A stretch of DNA of 46,397 nucleotides from assembly GCF_017114985.1 (NCBI RefSeq), contig NZ_JABXKP010000023.1, forward strand, positions 1-46,397, in the 5' to 3' direction. Position 1 is the stretch's first letter, and every line of letters begins with the position of its first letter. Source of the stretch: Nostoc sp. JL33. Lineage in GTDB: Bacteria > Cyanobacteriota > Cyanobacteriia > Cyanobacteriales > Nostocaceae. Below the pieces are notes generated by a model, which saw only the letters and a list, made by a program, of their open reading frames with translations, did not search any database and was not told the origin of the DNA. This document shows, piece after piece, positions 23,570-32,277 of the stretch. The position numbers were made by a program, and so were the translations under genes.

Positions 23570-26086
23570 TTAATTATTATCAAATTTGTTGATTCCTCCA
23601 AAAACAATTAACCAAACTACAACAACTACCCAGTGAATTAAAACTATTACAAACAAAGATCCTGTTAGGGTATATGCAAGAGTACATATAATTCCCAAAA
23701 ATGCAGCTAAAACCAGAAAAACACGATTATAAAATGTGGGTATTCCAGCTTTAAAAAATGTTTTAGCATTGAATGGATGATACAAAATAAATAATAATAA
23801 ACTCATTATTGCCCACAAAGCCCATTGGAACCAATTGGTGATTTCGCTAGGATGAGGAAGCAAAAAAACGCGAAATAATACTTCTTCAAAAATCGCAGGT
23901 AAAAATAAACAACGCAATATTAACAAGCATTTATCAGTCCAACTTGCAGACCAAACTTCTATCTTTACAAACCCAAATTTCCAACCATAAGGGAGAGCAA
24001 TAATACTATAAATTATTAGTAGTAAAACAATCACTAACCAATCTTTTAGTGTCGGAACTGCTAACGACACTAAAATGCGATTTAAAAGAATCGAAAGTGG
24101 TGAAATATTGCTAAAGGGAATCTTAATTTGTCCCAAAACTACTGTTGGTGCAATGGGTGTAATATTAGATTGCCAACCACCTACTTGATTGGTTCGCAAT
24201 ACTTGCATAACCGCACCATGTTTTAAAAATATTGTGGCGAGGTCGTCGTGTGCTTGTCTAGGCATTATTGTTCGCCATGTTGTCAAACCAGCCCAAATAC
24301 TACGATCTTGAAATGGTTCCGTCGTTTTTCCTATGCCCGTACCTGCGAGTATACCTGCTTGACTGTGCCAATCAGCGCGAACTATACCCAAGGGTGCTAA
24401 TTGTTGTTCCAAAGATTGACCTAATTCAACTAGCTGCTGAAAGCGTAATGTTTGCGGGTGATTGGGGTTTGCGCGTACCCAAGTTTGAATTTGAGGAGTT
24501 GTAGCAACTTGGTTTTTAATTGCCAGTATCGCAGCATAAAGTGCTTGGCTTGAGTCTTGGACGCATGAGGTAGCAGGTGATACCATTGCGCCACCAGTTC
24601 CATCACCAACCCGATAACGTGCCATTGTTACCTGTAATTGTTGCCGGAATTGTTCTAAAGGCGAAAGTTTAACACCATCAAAATCATAATCCTGCGTTAC
24701 AGGGTCGAATTTGATCAGAATATCTGATACTGGGCGTGTTGCCAGCCAACCACGTTGTAAATTACCCATATAATCAGCCCATGTATGCGTTCCGGCAATA
24801 ATTCCATCAGGGTTATGGGCATAAATTTGGTGATATTTAGTCTCGAAGCGTAATTCCTTAGTAAACTCGTCGCGGACAACTTCTGCAATTCCAAAAGCAA
24901 AATGTCCGGTGATAGTATAAGGTAATCTGACTGGTTCAGCTTTACGTCCGCCAATTCCACCAAATAGGTGTAGGACAATAGCTTTATTGCCTTCTTGCCA
25001 TTTTGATATAGATTGATTAAATGAATTTTGTGTTTCTACAGGTTTTAATAATACAGTATTGAATTTACCTTTATTTTTCTCGGTATTTCCCCAATTTATC
25101 TCTTGGATGTAATTTAGCCCTAATTCCTCACCAGTAATGATTTGACGGGGTTGAATTTGAAACAGAGAACGAGGTGCAAGTGCTACTACCGTAAATACGC
25201 CTTTTGCATCGGCAGCACCATAAATATACCACCCATGATCACCCGCAGGTGATTGTTCGATTTGATGCAAACTTGAAGGAGCAAAATTTCGCTTATCTAT
25301 TACTTGTTGGGGAATACGAATAGTTTCTTTAAGACCATCAAAGTTATTTGAATTAGGATTATAATGCTGTACCAAAAAATAATTGTTATACTGCTTTTGT
25401 CCTGGAAATAAAATAGTTTTATAGCTAGATTTAATCGGTTTAATTATTTTTACCAACCCATAAAACCTACCAGTTGCCAAAACAGGTTCGCGTTCAATTT
25501 GCAAAATAGGTTTTTCTTGATTTGCATCAATGCTTGTACTTGAATCTAAAGTAACAATTACATTATCATCAGGATTTGCACCAGCTAAAGAGCGTAAAAT
25601 CCCTACCTGATGAACTCCATTTAGTCGAAAAGGATGAATGTTTCCTTGTTTTTGACTTTTAATTACTTCAGAAGTAAAATTTATATCTCGCCTTACGGCT
25701 TGATCCAAAGCAAGCAAATCTTTATTCTTTTTCCACTCCAAACGCACAATATCCCCTACCAAATTTTGTGCTGTAGGTGGTGCATATTGCACTTCAATCC
25801 ATACCCAATCCAAACCATCTTGTAATTGCTGTTTCGTTGGTAAAATTAACCTTCCTACCCAGTTGGCAATAGGTTTATAAAGGTTGGTAGAGGGAATTTG
25901 TGCAACGGGATAAAAACCAGATTGATTAAAATTTTGTCGAATATGTACCGCATAATTGCTTTGTTGTTGTACTAACTGGGCTTGTGTTGGGGAGAGTTGC
26001 CACACCGCAATTACTGCGATGAATGCTAGCAGTAAAAATGTTGTAAATAGTAGCCTTGCTTTTCGGCTAAATCCACGCAAAATCAT
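23570..26086 (-). CDS. CPBP-family intramembrane protease with large N-terminal extracytoplasmic domain
   Basis: This is an 838-residue fusion. A signal anchor (about residues 12-30) is followed by roughly 600 residues without membrane helices (FYPVAQIPSTNLYKP, DNVIVTLDSSTS, PGQKQYNNYFLVQHY). The last ~190 residues have several transmembrane helices with the CPBP/Abi signatures: FEEVLFR (E734, E735, R739), FILYHPFNA with the second-motif His, and IHWVVVVVW with the third. CPBP enzymes are glutamic intramembrane proteases, related to Rce1 and to bacteriocin-immunity proteins. Most bacterial CPBP proteins are only 200-300 residues, so the extra domain is notable; I do not recognise it. A small hypothetical gene follows 30 bp later. 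Confidence 0.88.
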   Translation of the reverse strand: MILRGFSRKARLLFTTFLLLAFIAVIAVWQLSPTQAQLVQQQSNYAVHIRQNFNQSGFYPVAQIPSTNLYKPIANWVGRLILPTKQQLQDGLDWVWIEVQYAPPTAQNLVGDIVRLEWKKNKDLLALDQAVRRDINFTSEVIKSQKQGNIHPFRLNGVHQVGILRSLAGANPDDNVIVTLDSSTSIDANQEKPILQIEREPVLATGRFYGLVKIIKPIKSSYKTILFPGQKQYNNYFLVQHYNPNSNNFDGLKETIRIPQQVIDKRNFAPSSLHQIEQSPAGDHGWYIYGAADAKGVFTVVALAPRSLFQIQPRQIITGEELGLNYIQEINWGNTEKNKGKFNTVLLKPVETQNSFNQSISKWQEGNKAIVLHLFGGIGGRKAEPVRLPYTITGHFAFGIAEVVRDEFTKELRFETKYHQIYAHNPDGIIAGTHTWADYMGNLQRGWLATRPVSDILIKFDPVTQDYDFDGVKLSPLEQFRQQLQVTMARYRVGDGTGGAMVSPATSCVQDSSQALYAAILAIKNQVATTPQIQTWVRANPNHPQTLRFQQLVELGQSLEQQLAPLGIVRADWHSQAGILAGTGIGKTTEPFQDRSIWAGLTTWRTIMPRQAHDDLATIFLKHGAVMQVLRTNQVGGWQSNITPIAPTVVLGQIKIPFSNISPLSILLNRILVSLAVPTLKDWLVIVLLLIIYSIIALPYGWKFGFVKIEVWSASWTDKCLLILRCLFLPAIFEEVLFRVFLLPHPSEITNWFQWALWAIMSLLLFILYHPFNAKTFFKAGIPTFYNRVFLVLAAFLGIICTLAYTLTGSLFVIVLIHWVVVVVWLIVFGGINKFDNN

Positions 26087-26526
26087 ATATTATCAGCAAG
26101 TTTTAGTTGCTGATAATCTTACTCTAAATATACTGTTTTGAGTCCAGTACAATAACCCCACCCCCAACCCCCTAAGAGCAAGCGAGGAGGGGGCTATGAT
26201 CGACTTCATGTAATTAAGAAATGCTATAAGTAGAGCGGTGTGAATAATTCAAGGTTTGTAGTGAGGGCTTCAGCCATCATTTGAGGACTAAAGTCCTCAC
26301 TACGAACTAATCTCAAGATTTTTTACATTACTTAATCTAGTTTAATTTATTCTCACTGACTTACTTATTTCATTAGAAATTTAGGCGATATATGAGATAT
26401 CTCCAGAAATTAAATATGCTTTATCTAGAACCCTTGTAGAGACGTAGTATTGCTACGTCTCTTTTTCACTGCTATGTCTTGTGTGTACACAGTAGCAAGC
26501 GGCGCGGGGTTGTTGGGGTTCAACGA
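26087..26526. other. Intergenic repeats upstream of the CPBP gene
   Basis: No gene. At 26258-26303 there is a palindromic element with GTAGTGAGG/CCTCACTAC ends. At 26406-26479 there is a partial family-3 MITE sharing AAATTAAATATG and the nested palindrome AGAGACGTAG/CTACGTCTCT. A CCCCACCCCCAACCCCCTAA tract at about 26158-26177 resembles other dispersed fragments in the window. Confidence 0.75.
26406..26479. mobile_element. MITE-like element, family 3, left end decayed
   Basis: It matches 20292-20372 over most of its length and retains the right end TTCACTGCTATGTCT with one change from TTCACGCCTATGTCT. The left terminal repeat is missing. The central palindrome is intact. Confidence 0.75.
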
Positions 26527-27237
26527 TTAAAAGCGATAGTTGCGATCGCGCACCCACATACTAACTGGGACTGCTTTACCCTGTGGATCTACTTTCGCCT
26601 TGACTACAATGGGTGGTACTTGTCCTCTGCGGGCGCGTTGGGCTTGCAAGTCGTTGGTAATCTGCCGCCGTTGGTTTTCTTTTATGTAATATGTTTCTAA
26701 GCCGTAGTTGACGGAACCATCCTGATAAACACCTTTTAAGGCTACTTGGTTGGCTCTAAGACTTGTGGGGCGATCGCTAGTTACTCGTAATGGTCTCCAA
26801 GCTCTAGGAACACCGCGCCCAAAGGATAGTTGTTCTTGCAAAATCACGAAGATGTTGGTTCCTTCAGGCAATCTTCTGCCACTTCCCCGACCTTTGCTGA
26901 CTAACGTTTGCCAACCAGGTAGTCTGCTCAAATTTGCGGTACGGGATATGTTGTAATCTAACGCTAAGGTGTTACCTTGCAGCACATTGTTAGGGTCTAC
27001 AGGTACGGTTTGCAAAATCACTGTCTTACCTGTCACATCTGTGTAAACGGCTTGGGCTGGTACTGCCATAATTAGCCCTGTTTGCAGCGCCAGAGGAACT
27101 ATTAACCGCCAAAAAGGTAAGGGTTTATTCGATTTTTGTTCAGTCGCAATCAAGTAATCCCGAAAAGTCACCTTACTGGAAAATTCGGCTTCGGGAGACA
27201 AAGCTTTATTTTTAGATTCAGAAGAACTATTAGTCAT
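26527..27237 (-). CDS. GDYXXLXY domain protein
   Basis: This 236-residue protein starts at ATG 27237. A polar N-terminal ~45 residues precede a single hydrophobic segment (FWRLIVPLALQTGLIMAVPA, about 42-61). The family region follows: VILQTVPVDPNNVLQGNTLALDYNIS, where GNTLALDY corresponds to the GDYxxLxY signature with the Asp replaced by Asn and the first Tyr by Thr. This is typically a membrane-attached protein found beside DUF2157 proteins, as here (the next gene upstream on the same strand). The function is unknown. The gap of 339 bp holds a heptamer repeat, so they may be transcribed separately. Confidence 0.85.
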   Translation of the reverse strand: MTNSSSESKNKALSPEAEFSSKVTFRDYLIATEQKSNKPLPFWRLIVPLALQTGLIMAVPAQAVYTDVTGKTVILQTVPVDPNNVLQGNTLALDYNISRTANLSRLPGWQTLVSKGRGSGRRLPEGTNIFVILQEQLSFGRGVPRAWRPLRVTSDRPTSLRANQVALKGVYQDGSVNYGLETYYIKENQRRQITNDLQAQRARRGQVPPIVVKAKVDPQGKAVPVSMWVRDRNYRF

Positions 27238-27356
27238 GAGCGTAGTCCTAAAAGCAGAGGTATTGAGGAGGTCAAAAGTAACGAGATTAGGACTGACGCA
27301 GAGAAACTTTAAAAACTTTGACGCACAGAGATTTTGATGATGGGCAGATTTTAGAA

Positions 27357-27405
27357 GGAGTTAGGAGTTAGGAGTTAGGAGTTAGGAGTTAGGAGTTAGG
27401 AGTTA
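27357..27405. repeat. Heptanucleotide tandem repeat (GGAGTTA)7
   Basis: Seven perfect GGAGTTA units. A separate cluster of GAATTCT-type heptamers follows at about 27528-27570. Both lie between the DUF2157 gene and the GDYXXLXY gene; no ORF is present in 27238-27576. Confidence 0.95.
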
Positions 27406-27576
27406 GAAGGGCTTTGAGTGCAACTGGTAGATGATTATTGGTTTAAAGCCGATCTCCTTGTGAACTGTACAGAAAACATTAAATACTTTGTTCAAACTCC
27501 ATCTCTTTATGATTGGGCTTCTCCTGAATTCTGAATTCTGACTCCTGAATTCTCAATTCTGACTCCTGATTTTGCC

Positions 27577-28995
27577 CTACTTCTTACTTGTAGAGCTACC
27601 ACCAGGTAGGCGGCGTTCAAACCAGAGTCCAGCGCTAATTAAAGCAGAACCGCACAAGATAAAGACCAGCGACTTAAAAAGTAAGTCTGTATCGTACTCT
27701 TGCACGCGACTGATAATTTGCAGTGTTACTAACAGCATACCGCCCCAAAAGGAACTTCTGTTGTTTAATTTCAATCCTTCTTGAATTAGTCCCCAGGCTA
27801 ATGTTGCTAGAAGTACATTGAAAATAAAAACACCAAGTTCATCAATCCGGCTGATAGTTTGATGCCAAAAAGGTACTAGGACAATAAAGGCAAGAAAGGT
27901 ACTAATGATAGCAGTAGTGAAAATCACTTCACGACGCGGAGGGTTATTTCTTTGGCGTAGTAGAAACAACCATTGCAATACCGCCAAGCCGCTGAGAATC
28001 CCCAAATCGATGATCGGCAGAGACTCAAACAAGTTTGTCACATTCGTTGGCTGATTATAAGCATAATTTGGAGATTGCCAGACCCAACGAAAAGACAAGA
28101 TATAAAAGACAATGCCGAAGCTTATCAACGCTAAATTACGGGCTAGGGGTTGAAACAACCTGTAATTTATGCTTGGAAACAGCAAATCATCATAACTCCA
28201 GAATAATGCAGGTGGGAGTGCAAAAGCAAAAGATGCCACCCAAGGGGCTATATCAGCATAATTCAGCAGTGGCAGGGGATTGAGGTTGGCTTGTAAGGAA
28301 CTAGCAAAAACAAAGGCTGCTAGACCAAAAATCCAACGCGATCGGCACAAGTAGGCTAAGGGTACAAACACCAGCCATGCCAACAAAGGCATATGCTGCA
28401 CCACTAAACGCGACCAAGTTAACTCCCCTGAAGAGTACCACAAGTCTTCTAGTCCAGCCCAATAGCCGATTTCCACTAGAACAATTGACAGAATTCCTAA
28501 AGAATTTAAGCACAAACTGAAGGCCATCACCACAACACCCAACCCCCAGGCGAGAAACAATTGGGAAGTTGAACCGGCAATATTGAACATCTGGGCCATC
28601 AGCAGTAAATTTGCACCGAAAATGAAGGCGCTTAAAATTAGCAACCCCTCTCCCAGCAAGCGTTTGCTTTGTTGTGATTTTTTTGCTTCAGGTTGTCTCC
28701 AGGTGTAAAATCCAGTAATAGCGATCGCAAAAAACAAACTGATCATCAGAATAAATTTGACTTCTCGCGATCCTCCCTGCCAGTTTCCTGCTACAAAAGT
28801 AATTATGCCTAAGCATAAAAGTATGCTACCCACAGCAATCGCGATCGCTTTATTGCGATCGCGTGCAGCAGCTTCCAGGTTTTTAAATTGATAACGTTCT
28901 GCTATTTCCTCATACTGCGAAGAACTAATTAATCCTTCATCCCTCCATAATTGTGCTTCTTTGCGTAATTTTTGCGGAAAATTATCTAAGAACAT
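27577..28995 (-). CDS. DUF2157 family polytopic membrane protein
   Basis: Starting at ATG 28995 (MFLDNFPQKLRKEAQLW), where GGAGAAGG lies close upstream, the protein has 472 residues; a TTG 45 bp earlier is less likely. The N-terminal ~60 residues (LRKEAQLWRDEGLISSSQYEEIAERYQF) are the DUF2157 signature, a cytoplasmic helical module. The rest is about 12-14 hydrophobic helices, such as IAIAVGSILLCLGIITFVAG. Function is unknown; homologues sit beside GDYXXLXY proteins, as here. The C-terminus ends at RRLPGGSSTSKK. The protein probably works with its neighbour in the plasma or thylakoid membrane. Confidence 0.88.
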   Translation of the reverse strand: MFLDNFPQKLRKEAQLWRDEGLISSSQYEEIAERYQFKNLEAAARDRNKAIAIAVGSILLCLGIITFVAGNWQGGSREVKFILMISLFFAIAITGFYTWRQPEAKKSQQSKRLLGEGLLILSAFIFGANLLLMAQMFNIAGSTSQLFLAWGLGVVVMAFSLCLNSLGILSIVLVEIGYWAGLEDLWYSSGELTWSRLVVQHMPLLAWLVFVPLAYLCRSRWIFGLAAFVFASSLQANLNPLPLLNYADIAPWVASFAFALPPALFWSYDDLLFPSINYRLFQPLARNLALISFGIVFYILSFRWVWQSPNYAYNQPTNVTNLFESLPIIDLGILSGLAVLQWLFLLRQRNNPPRREVIFTTAIISTFLAFIVLVPFWHQTISRIDELGVFIFNVLLATLAWGLIQEGLKLNNRSSFWGGMLLVTLQIISRVQEYDTDLLFKSLVFILCGSALISAGLWFERRLPGGSSTSKK

Positions 28996-29130
28996 GACCT
29001 TCTCCGATGCAGTGGGGTAGCTTGGCCATTGCGATCCCAATGGCGGTCATTATATTTTGAGTATGAAGCCAAAAGCCTTAATTACATTGTTCTTGTGTAA
29101 CAGTTTGATTTCGGTTCTGATACAACATAC

Positions 29131-29165
29131 TAATTCATAATTCATAATTCATAATTCATAATTCA
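29131..29165. repeat. Heptanucleotide tandem repeat (TAATTCA)5
   Basis: Five exact units and a partial sixth end about 5 bases before the ATG of the RsmB-like gene at 29174. The repeat occupies the place where a Shine-Dalgarno would be expected, so translation would have to rely on another signal. Confidence 0.95.
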
Positions 29166-29173
29166 TAATTAAC

Positions 29174-30145
29174 ATGGAAAAACCTTCTAATTTATTACTT
29201 AAAGTCTCGCGGCGGTTGTTCACTAATCTAGATGAGCAAGAAAAATTTGTTGAGGCTTTAATGAATCCTCAGCCTTTTTCACCCAGTATTCTTTGGTGTC
29301 AAGAAAAGCCAGAGGTTTCGCCTTTAACAGTAGAAACACCAACCTCTTGGCAACCACAATTTATAGACCGCTTATATCTGGGAGAAAAACCCGGTCAACA
29401 TCCCTTGCATGAAAAAGGATATTTCTATTGTTTAGATTTTTCTTCGGTGTTTGCAGCTACTAGTTTGTTAGCTATTCCTCAATCAGTAAGTTTAGTTTTT
29501 GATATGTGTGCCGCACCAGGAGGTAAAAGTATCTTCGCTTGGAGAGCTTTACAACCTGACTTACTTATTAGTAATGAAGTAATTGGCAAACGTCTGGGAA
29601 TGCTAATTTCTAATTTGAAGCGTTGCCAGATTAGCTCTAGTGCAGTGGTTAATCGAGATTCGAGCATATTTGCCCAAATGTTTCCCCGCTCTAGCAATCT
29701 AGTAATAGTAGATGCTCCTTGTACTGGACAATCTTTACTTGCTAAAGGTGAAAAAGCACCCGGATGTTTTCACCCAACTGCTATTAATAAGAGTGCAAAT
29801 CGGCAAAAGCGGATTCTAGCTAACTCTGCTAAAATTGTTTCACCACAAGGCTATCTTGCTTATATGACTTGTACATATTCACCCGAAGAAAATGAGCAAG
29901 TTTGTGAATGGTTTTTGTCACGCTTTCCTCAGTTTCAGGCAATAGAAATTACTAATTTAGCCAAATATCAGTCGCATTTAACTACAATGCCTTGTTATCG
30001 GATGTTTCCTCAAGATAGATTAGGGGCTGGTGCATTTACAGCCCTGTTTAAAAATACTAATGAGGATGAAGATGAGCGTAAAGAAGTAGATTTAAATACA
30101 ATATCTTCGCTGTATATCTACCAAAATCTGAAGAAGTCAAGTTAG
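29174..30145 (+). CDS. RsmB/NOP2-type RNA (cytosine-5) methyltransferase
   Basis: This 323-residue SAM-dependent enzyme lacks the N-terminal NusB-like domain of full-length RsmB. It has FDMCAAPGGKSIFAW (SAM binding, about 109-123), VDAPCTG with Cys183, and MTCTYSPEEN with Cys233, the two-cysteine arrangement of m5C RNA methyltransferases. The target is probably 16S rRNA but could be tRNA. The start ATG 29174 has no visible Shine-Dalgarno because a TAATTCA repeat fills the leader. The final ~40 residues (NEDEDERKEVDLNTIS) are acidic and unusual. It is divergent from the DUF2157 gene. Confidence 0.9.
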   Translation: MEKPSNLLLKVSRRLFTNLDEQEKFVEALMNPQPFSPSILWCQEKPEVSPLTVETPTSWQPQFIDRLYLGEKPGQHPLHEKGYFYCLDFSSVFAATSLLAIPQSVSLVFDMCAAPGGKSIFAWRALQPDLLISNEVIGKRLGMLISNLKRCQISSSAVVNRDSSIFAQMFPRSSNLVIVDAPCTGQSLLAKGEKAPGCFHPTAINKSANRQKRILANSAKIVSPQGYLAYMTCTYSPEENEQVCEWFLSRFPQFQAIEITNLAKYQSHLTTMPCYRMFPQDRLGAGAFTALFKNTNEDEDERKEVDLNTISSLYIYQNLKKSS

Positions 30146-30760
30146 TTACATTCGTAGCATATATCGCAATTCTAAATTATTCGTGAATAACGAAATCCCC
30201 GACTTCTCTAAGAAGTCGGGGATCTGAATCTTGTGATTTGAGTATATTCTGACATTAAGCCAGAATATCTGATGTTTTGAAGAGTGCCGCATTTGTCAAT
30301 CAGTCATCAGGAATACAGATTTTCCAGCAATTGATTTTATATTTGTAAGATTACAAACCTAGCGATTCTCATACTCTGCGAGTTTGCAGATGTTTCACAC
30401 AGATGTGATTGGTGTTAACTTAATGTGAAGTCCACTAAGCGAAATAGCTTTCTCCCCAGACTCTGGCTGGAAATGCCTATTGTGAGGGCTGCCGCCTCCT
30501 GAATTTGCCGCAGAGCCGCAATCAGCTGCATTTCCAGCCAGAGGTTGGAAACGAGGATTTTCTCTCGTGTTTAAGCTTAAGTTGACACTCATGCACAGCT
30601 AGCTGTGCGCCCCTACTTTGAATAATTAACTTTTATCGGGAAAAAGCATTAATTTAATCTTTTCATAACCTAAGATTAATCAAGATTTATCCAGTATCAG
30701 CTCTCGACTTTCTAAAGTAAATATTGTACAAAAAAGCTAGACGTACAGGATACAAATTGC
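30146..30760. other. Repeat-rich intergenic region
   Basis: No gene is supported. A 13-bp perfect stem, ATCCCCGACTTCT/AGAAGTCGGGGAT, with a 3-base loop lies at 30195-30223; it may stop transcription of the methyltransferase gene, though no T-tract follows. A family-4 MITE-like element occupies 30408-30593. A 16-bp perfect palindrome, GCACAGCTAGCTGTGC, is at 30593-30608. A small minus-strand ORF over 30395-30592 is part of the MITE. Confidence 0.75.
30408..30593. mobile_element. MITE-like element, family 4, diverged copy
   Basis: The left end ATTGGTGTTAACTTAA and right end CTTAAGTTGACACTCATG are imperfect inverted repeats of the type seen perfectly at 36362-36570. The interior includes CATTTCCAGCCAGAGGTTGG, whose reverse complement is nearly matched inside the other copy. 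The two copies lie in opposite orientation. Confidence 0.75.
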
Positions 30761-31198
30761 ATGAGTGGAAAAGTCAGCAAAGTGCTTAAACAGTCTGGGG
30801 TGATTCCTTATAGAGTGAACAATGGTAAAATTGAAATCTTGCTAATCACAACCCGTAACTTTCAAGATTGGGTGATTCCGAAAGGAGATATTCCTAATGG
30901 CATGAGTCCGCCTGATTCAGCAGCCAAAGAGGCGTGGGAAGAAGCAGGGGTGATTGGGCAGGTAGACGCGAATGAACTGGGCACTTACAAGTACCGCAAA
31001 CGAGGCAAAAGTTACCGCGTCAAGATGTATTTGTTACCAGTGGACATGCTGAGTGAAGATTATCCAGAAGCAAGTAAAAGAAAACGGCAGTGGGTAGAAG
31101 TGAGTAAAGCTATCAGGCGGGTTAAGTTTAATTCACTCAAACGAATCCTTAAAGGTTTTTTCCAGGTAAAATCTCAGTTTTGTGCATTTCGATGTTAG
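30761..31198 (+). CDS. Nudix hydrolase, DIPP-like, with altered Nudix box
   Basis: This 145-residue protein has an N-terminal QSGVIPYRVNNGKIEILLIT and an FQDWVIPKGDI segment, as in diphosphoinositol-polyphosphate or ApnA hydrolase-like Nudix proteins. The Nudix box region starts at G42 (GDIPNGMSPPDSAAKEAWEE). The first conserved Glu is Met48 and the Arg is Lys56; the key metal ligands E57, E60 and E61 and the glycine of EEAGV remain. Activity is plausible because the core EExG is intact. A C-terminal tail rich in Lys/Arg (about 100-145) resembles DIPP enzymes. A clear intrinsic terminator follows. Confidence 0.88.
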   Translation: MSGKVSKVLKQSGVIPYRVNNGKIEILLITTRNFQDWVIPKGDIPNGMSPPDSAAKEAWEEAGVIGQVDANELGTYKYRKRGKSYRVKMYLLPVDMLSEDYPEASKRKRQWVEVSKAIRRVKFNSLKRILKGFFQVKSQFCAFRC

Positions 31199-31224
31199 TC
31201 AGATATAGAAATACAGATGATTGT

Positions 31225-31255
31225 AAAGCCCTCGGAGGAAAGTGAGGGCTTTTTT
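31225..31255 (+). terminator. Intrinsic terminator of the Nudix gene
   Basis: An 8-bp stem, AAGCCCTC/GAGGGCTT, with a 10-base loop is followed by a run of six T. It lies about 30 bp after the Nudix stop codon in the correct orientation. Confidence 0.85.
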
Positions 31256-31384
31256 AGAAGTGGCTATACTTAAAACAAGTGCGATCGCTAATTAAAATAA
31301 GTAAACATTAGATGTAAAGCATCACCCATGTTTACATTCATTCGATGGTGAGTATGGGTCTATTTATTGAGTGTACAATTTGTT

Positions 31385-32176
31385 CTAAACCCACAATAAA
31401 GCTACCCAAGTTTTTATACCGACAATTCCATCAGCTTGCAATTTTTTAGATGTTTGGAAACTAACAATTGCATTCTTAACTGACTCCGTAAAATGCCCAT
31501 CAATGGCATCAGTATATAATCCAATATCTTTTAATTGCTGTTGTAATTGTTTTACTCTTAGCCCAGAATCTCCTTGCTGCAATCCATTAAATCTATTCAA
31601 ATCGGCTCGACCACTAACTCCAGCTACACCAGATATATCACCTTCATATTGATGGATTAGGTATTGTCCCTGCCAAGCGCCAGGAATACTTGGGTTCTTG
31701 GTTCCATAGTGGGCAATCCATAACGGATAACTAGCAAAATCAGATGGATTGCCAATTTGTTCCCAGAAACTGGGGAAGGTATAAATAATTGGTTTGATTG
31801 GTTTTTGTGTTTGTTGTAGAAGGGCTTTTTCCACCTCTGCTAACCACTGCTTGGCTGCACTAATTACTGCTTGGCTATTTCCTTTGTCAGTTACCTCTAC
31901 ATCTAGAACCGGTGGTAAGTCTCCTGGTTCTAATTTTCCCAGTGTTTTTAAGAATTCTTTCGCTTGCTGAACCGGATCAGATGTATGGGGGTGAAAGAAA
32001 TGATAAGCGCCCCGAATAATACCAACAGTTTTCATGGTCGGCCAGTGATGAGCAAAAGCAGAATCTTTAATGCTAACTCCTTCTGTAGCTTTGACAAACG
32101 CAAAAGTTTTACCAGAGTTTTTCACTGCCGTCCAATCTACTCTGCCGTCTTGATCGGCAACATCAATTCCTTCCAT
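31385..32176 (-). CDS. GH25 lysozyme with C-terminal peptidoglycan-binding domain
   Basis: From ATG 32176 (MEGIDVADQDGRVDW) the protein has 263 residues; an upstream extension starts only with ATT and is rejected. The GH25 domain shows GIDVADQ, FAFVKATEG, GAYHFFHP, the acidic catalytic pair region PVLDVEVTD, and LWIAHYG. Residues about 195-263 are a PG_binding_1 repeat (GDSGLRVKQLQQQLKDIG ... DGHFTESVKNAIVSFQ...DGIVG). It should cleave the MurNAc-GlcNAc glycan backbone. No signal peptide is evident, so export may be non-classical or the protein may be released on lysis, phage-endolysin style. Single gene. Confidence 0.92.
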   Translation of the reverse strand: MEGIDVADQDGRVDWTAVKNSGKTFAFVKATEGVSIKDSAFAHHWPTMKTVGIIRGAYHFFHPHTSDPVQQAKEFLKTLGKLEPGDLPPVLDVEVTDKGNSQAVISAAKQWLAEVEKALLQQTQKPIKPIIYTFPSFWEQIGNPSDFASYPLWIAHYGTKNPSIPGAWQGQYLIHQYEGDISGVAGVSGRADLNRFNGLQQGDSGLRVKQLQQQLKDIGLYTDAIDGHFTESVKNAIVSFQTSKKLQADGIVGIKTWVALLWV

Positions 32177-32277
32177 AGAATTTTTTAACCTTTGTGAATA
32201 GTACAATACTGAACTTATCAGAGGCTTTGATTAAATTTATGCTTTTTCTGGGTCTTTGAGTAAATTACAGAAATTTA

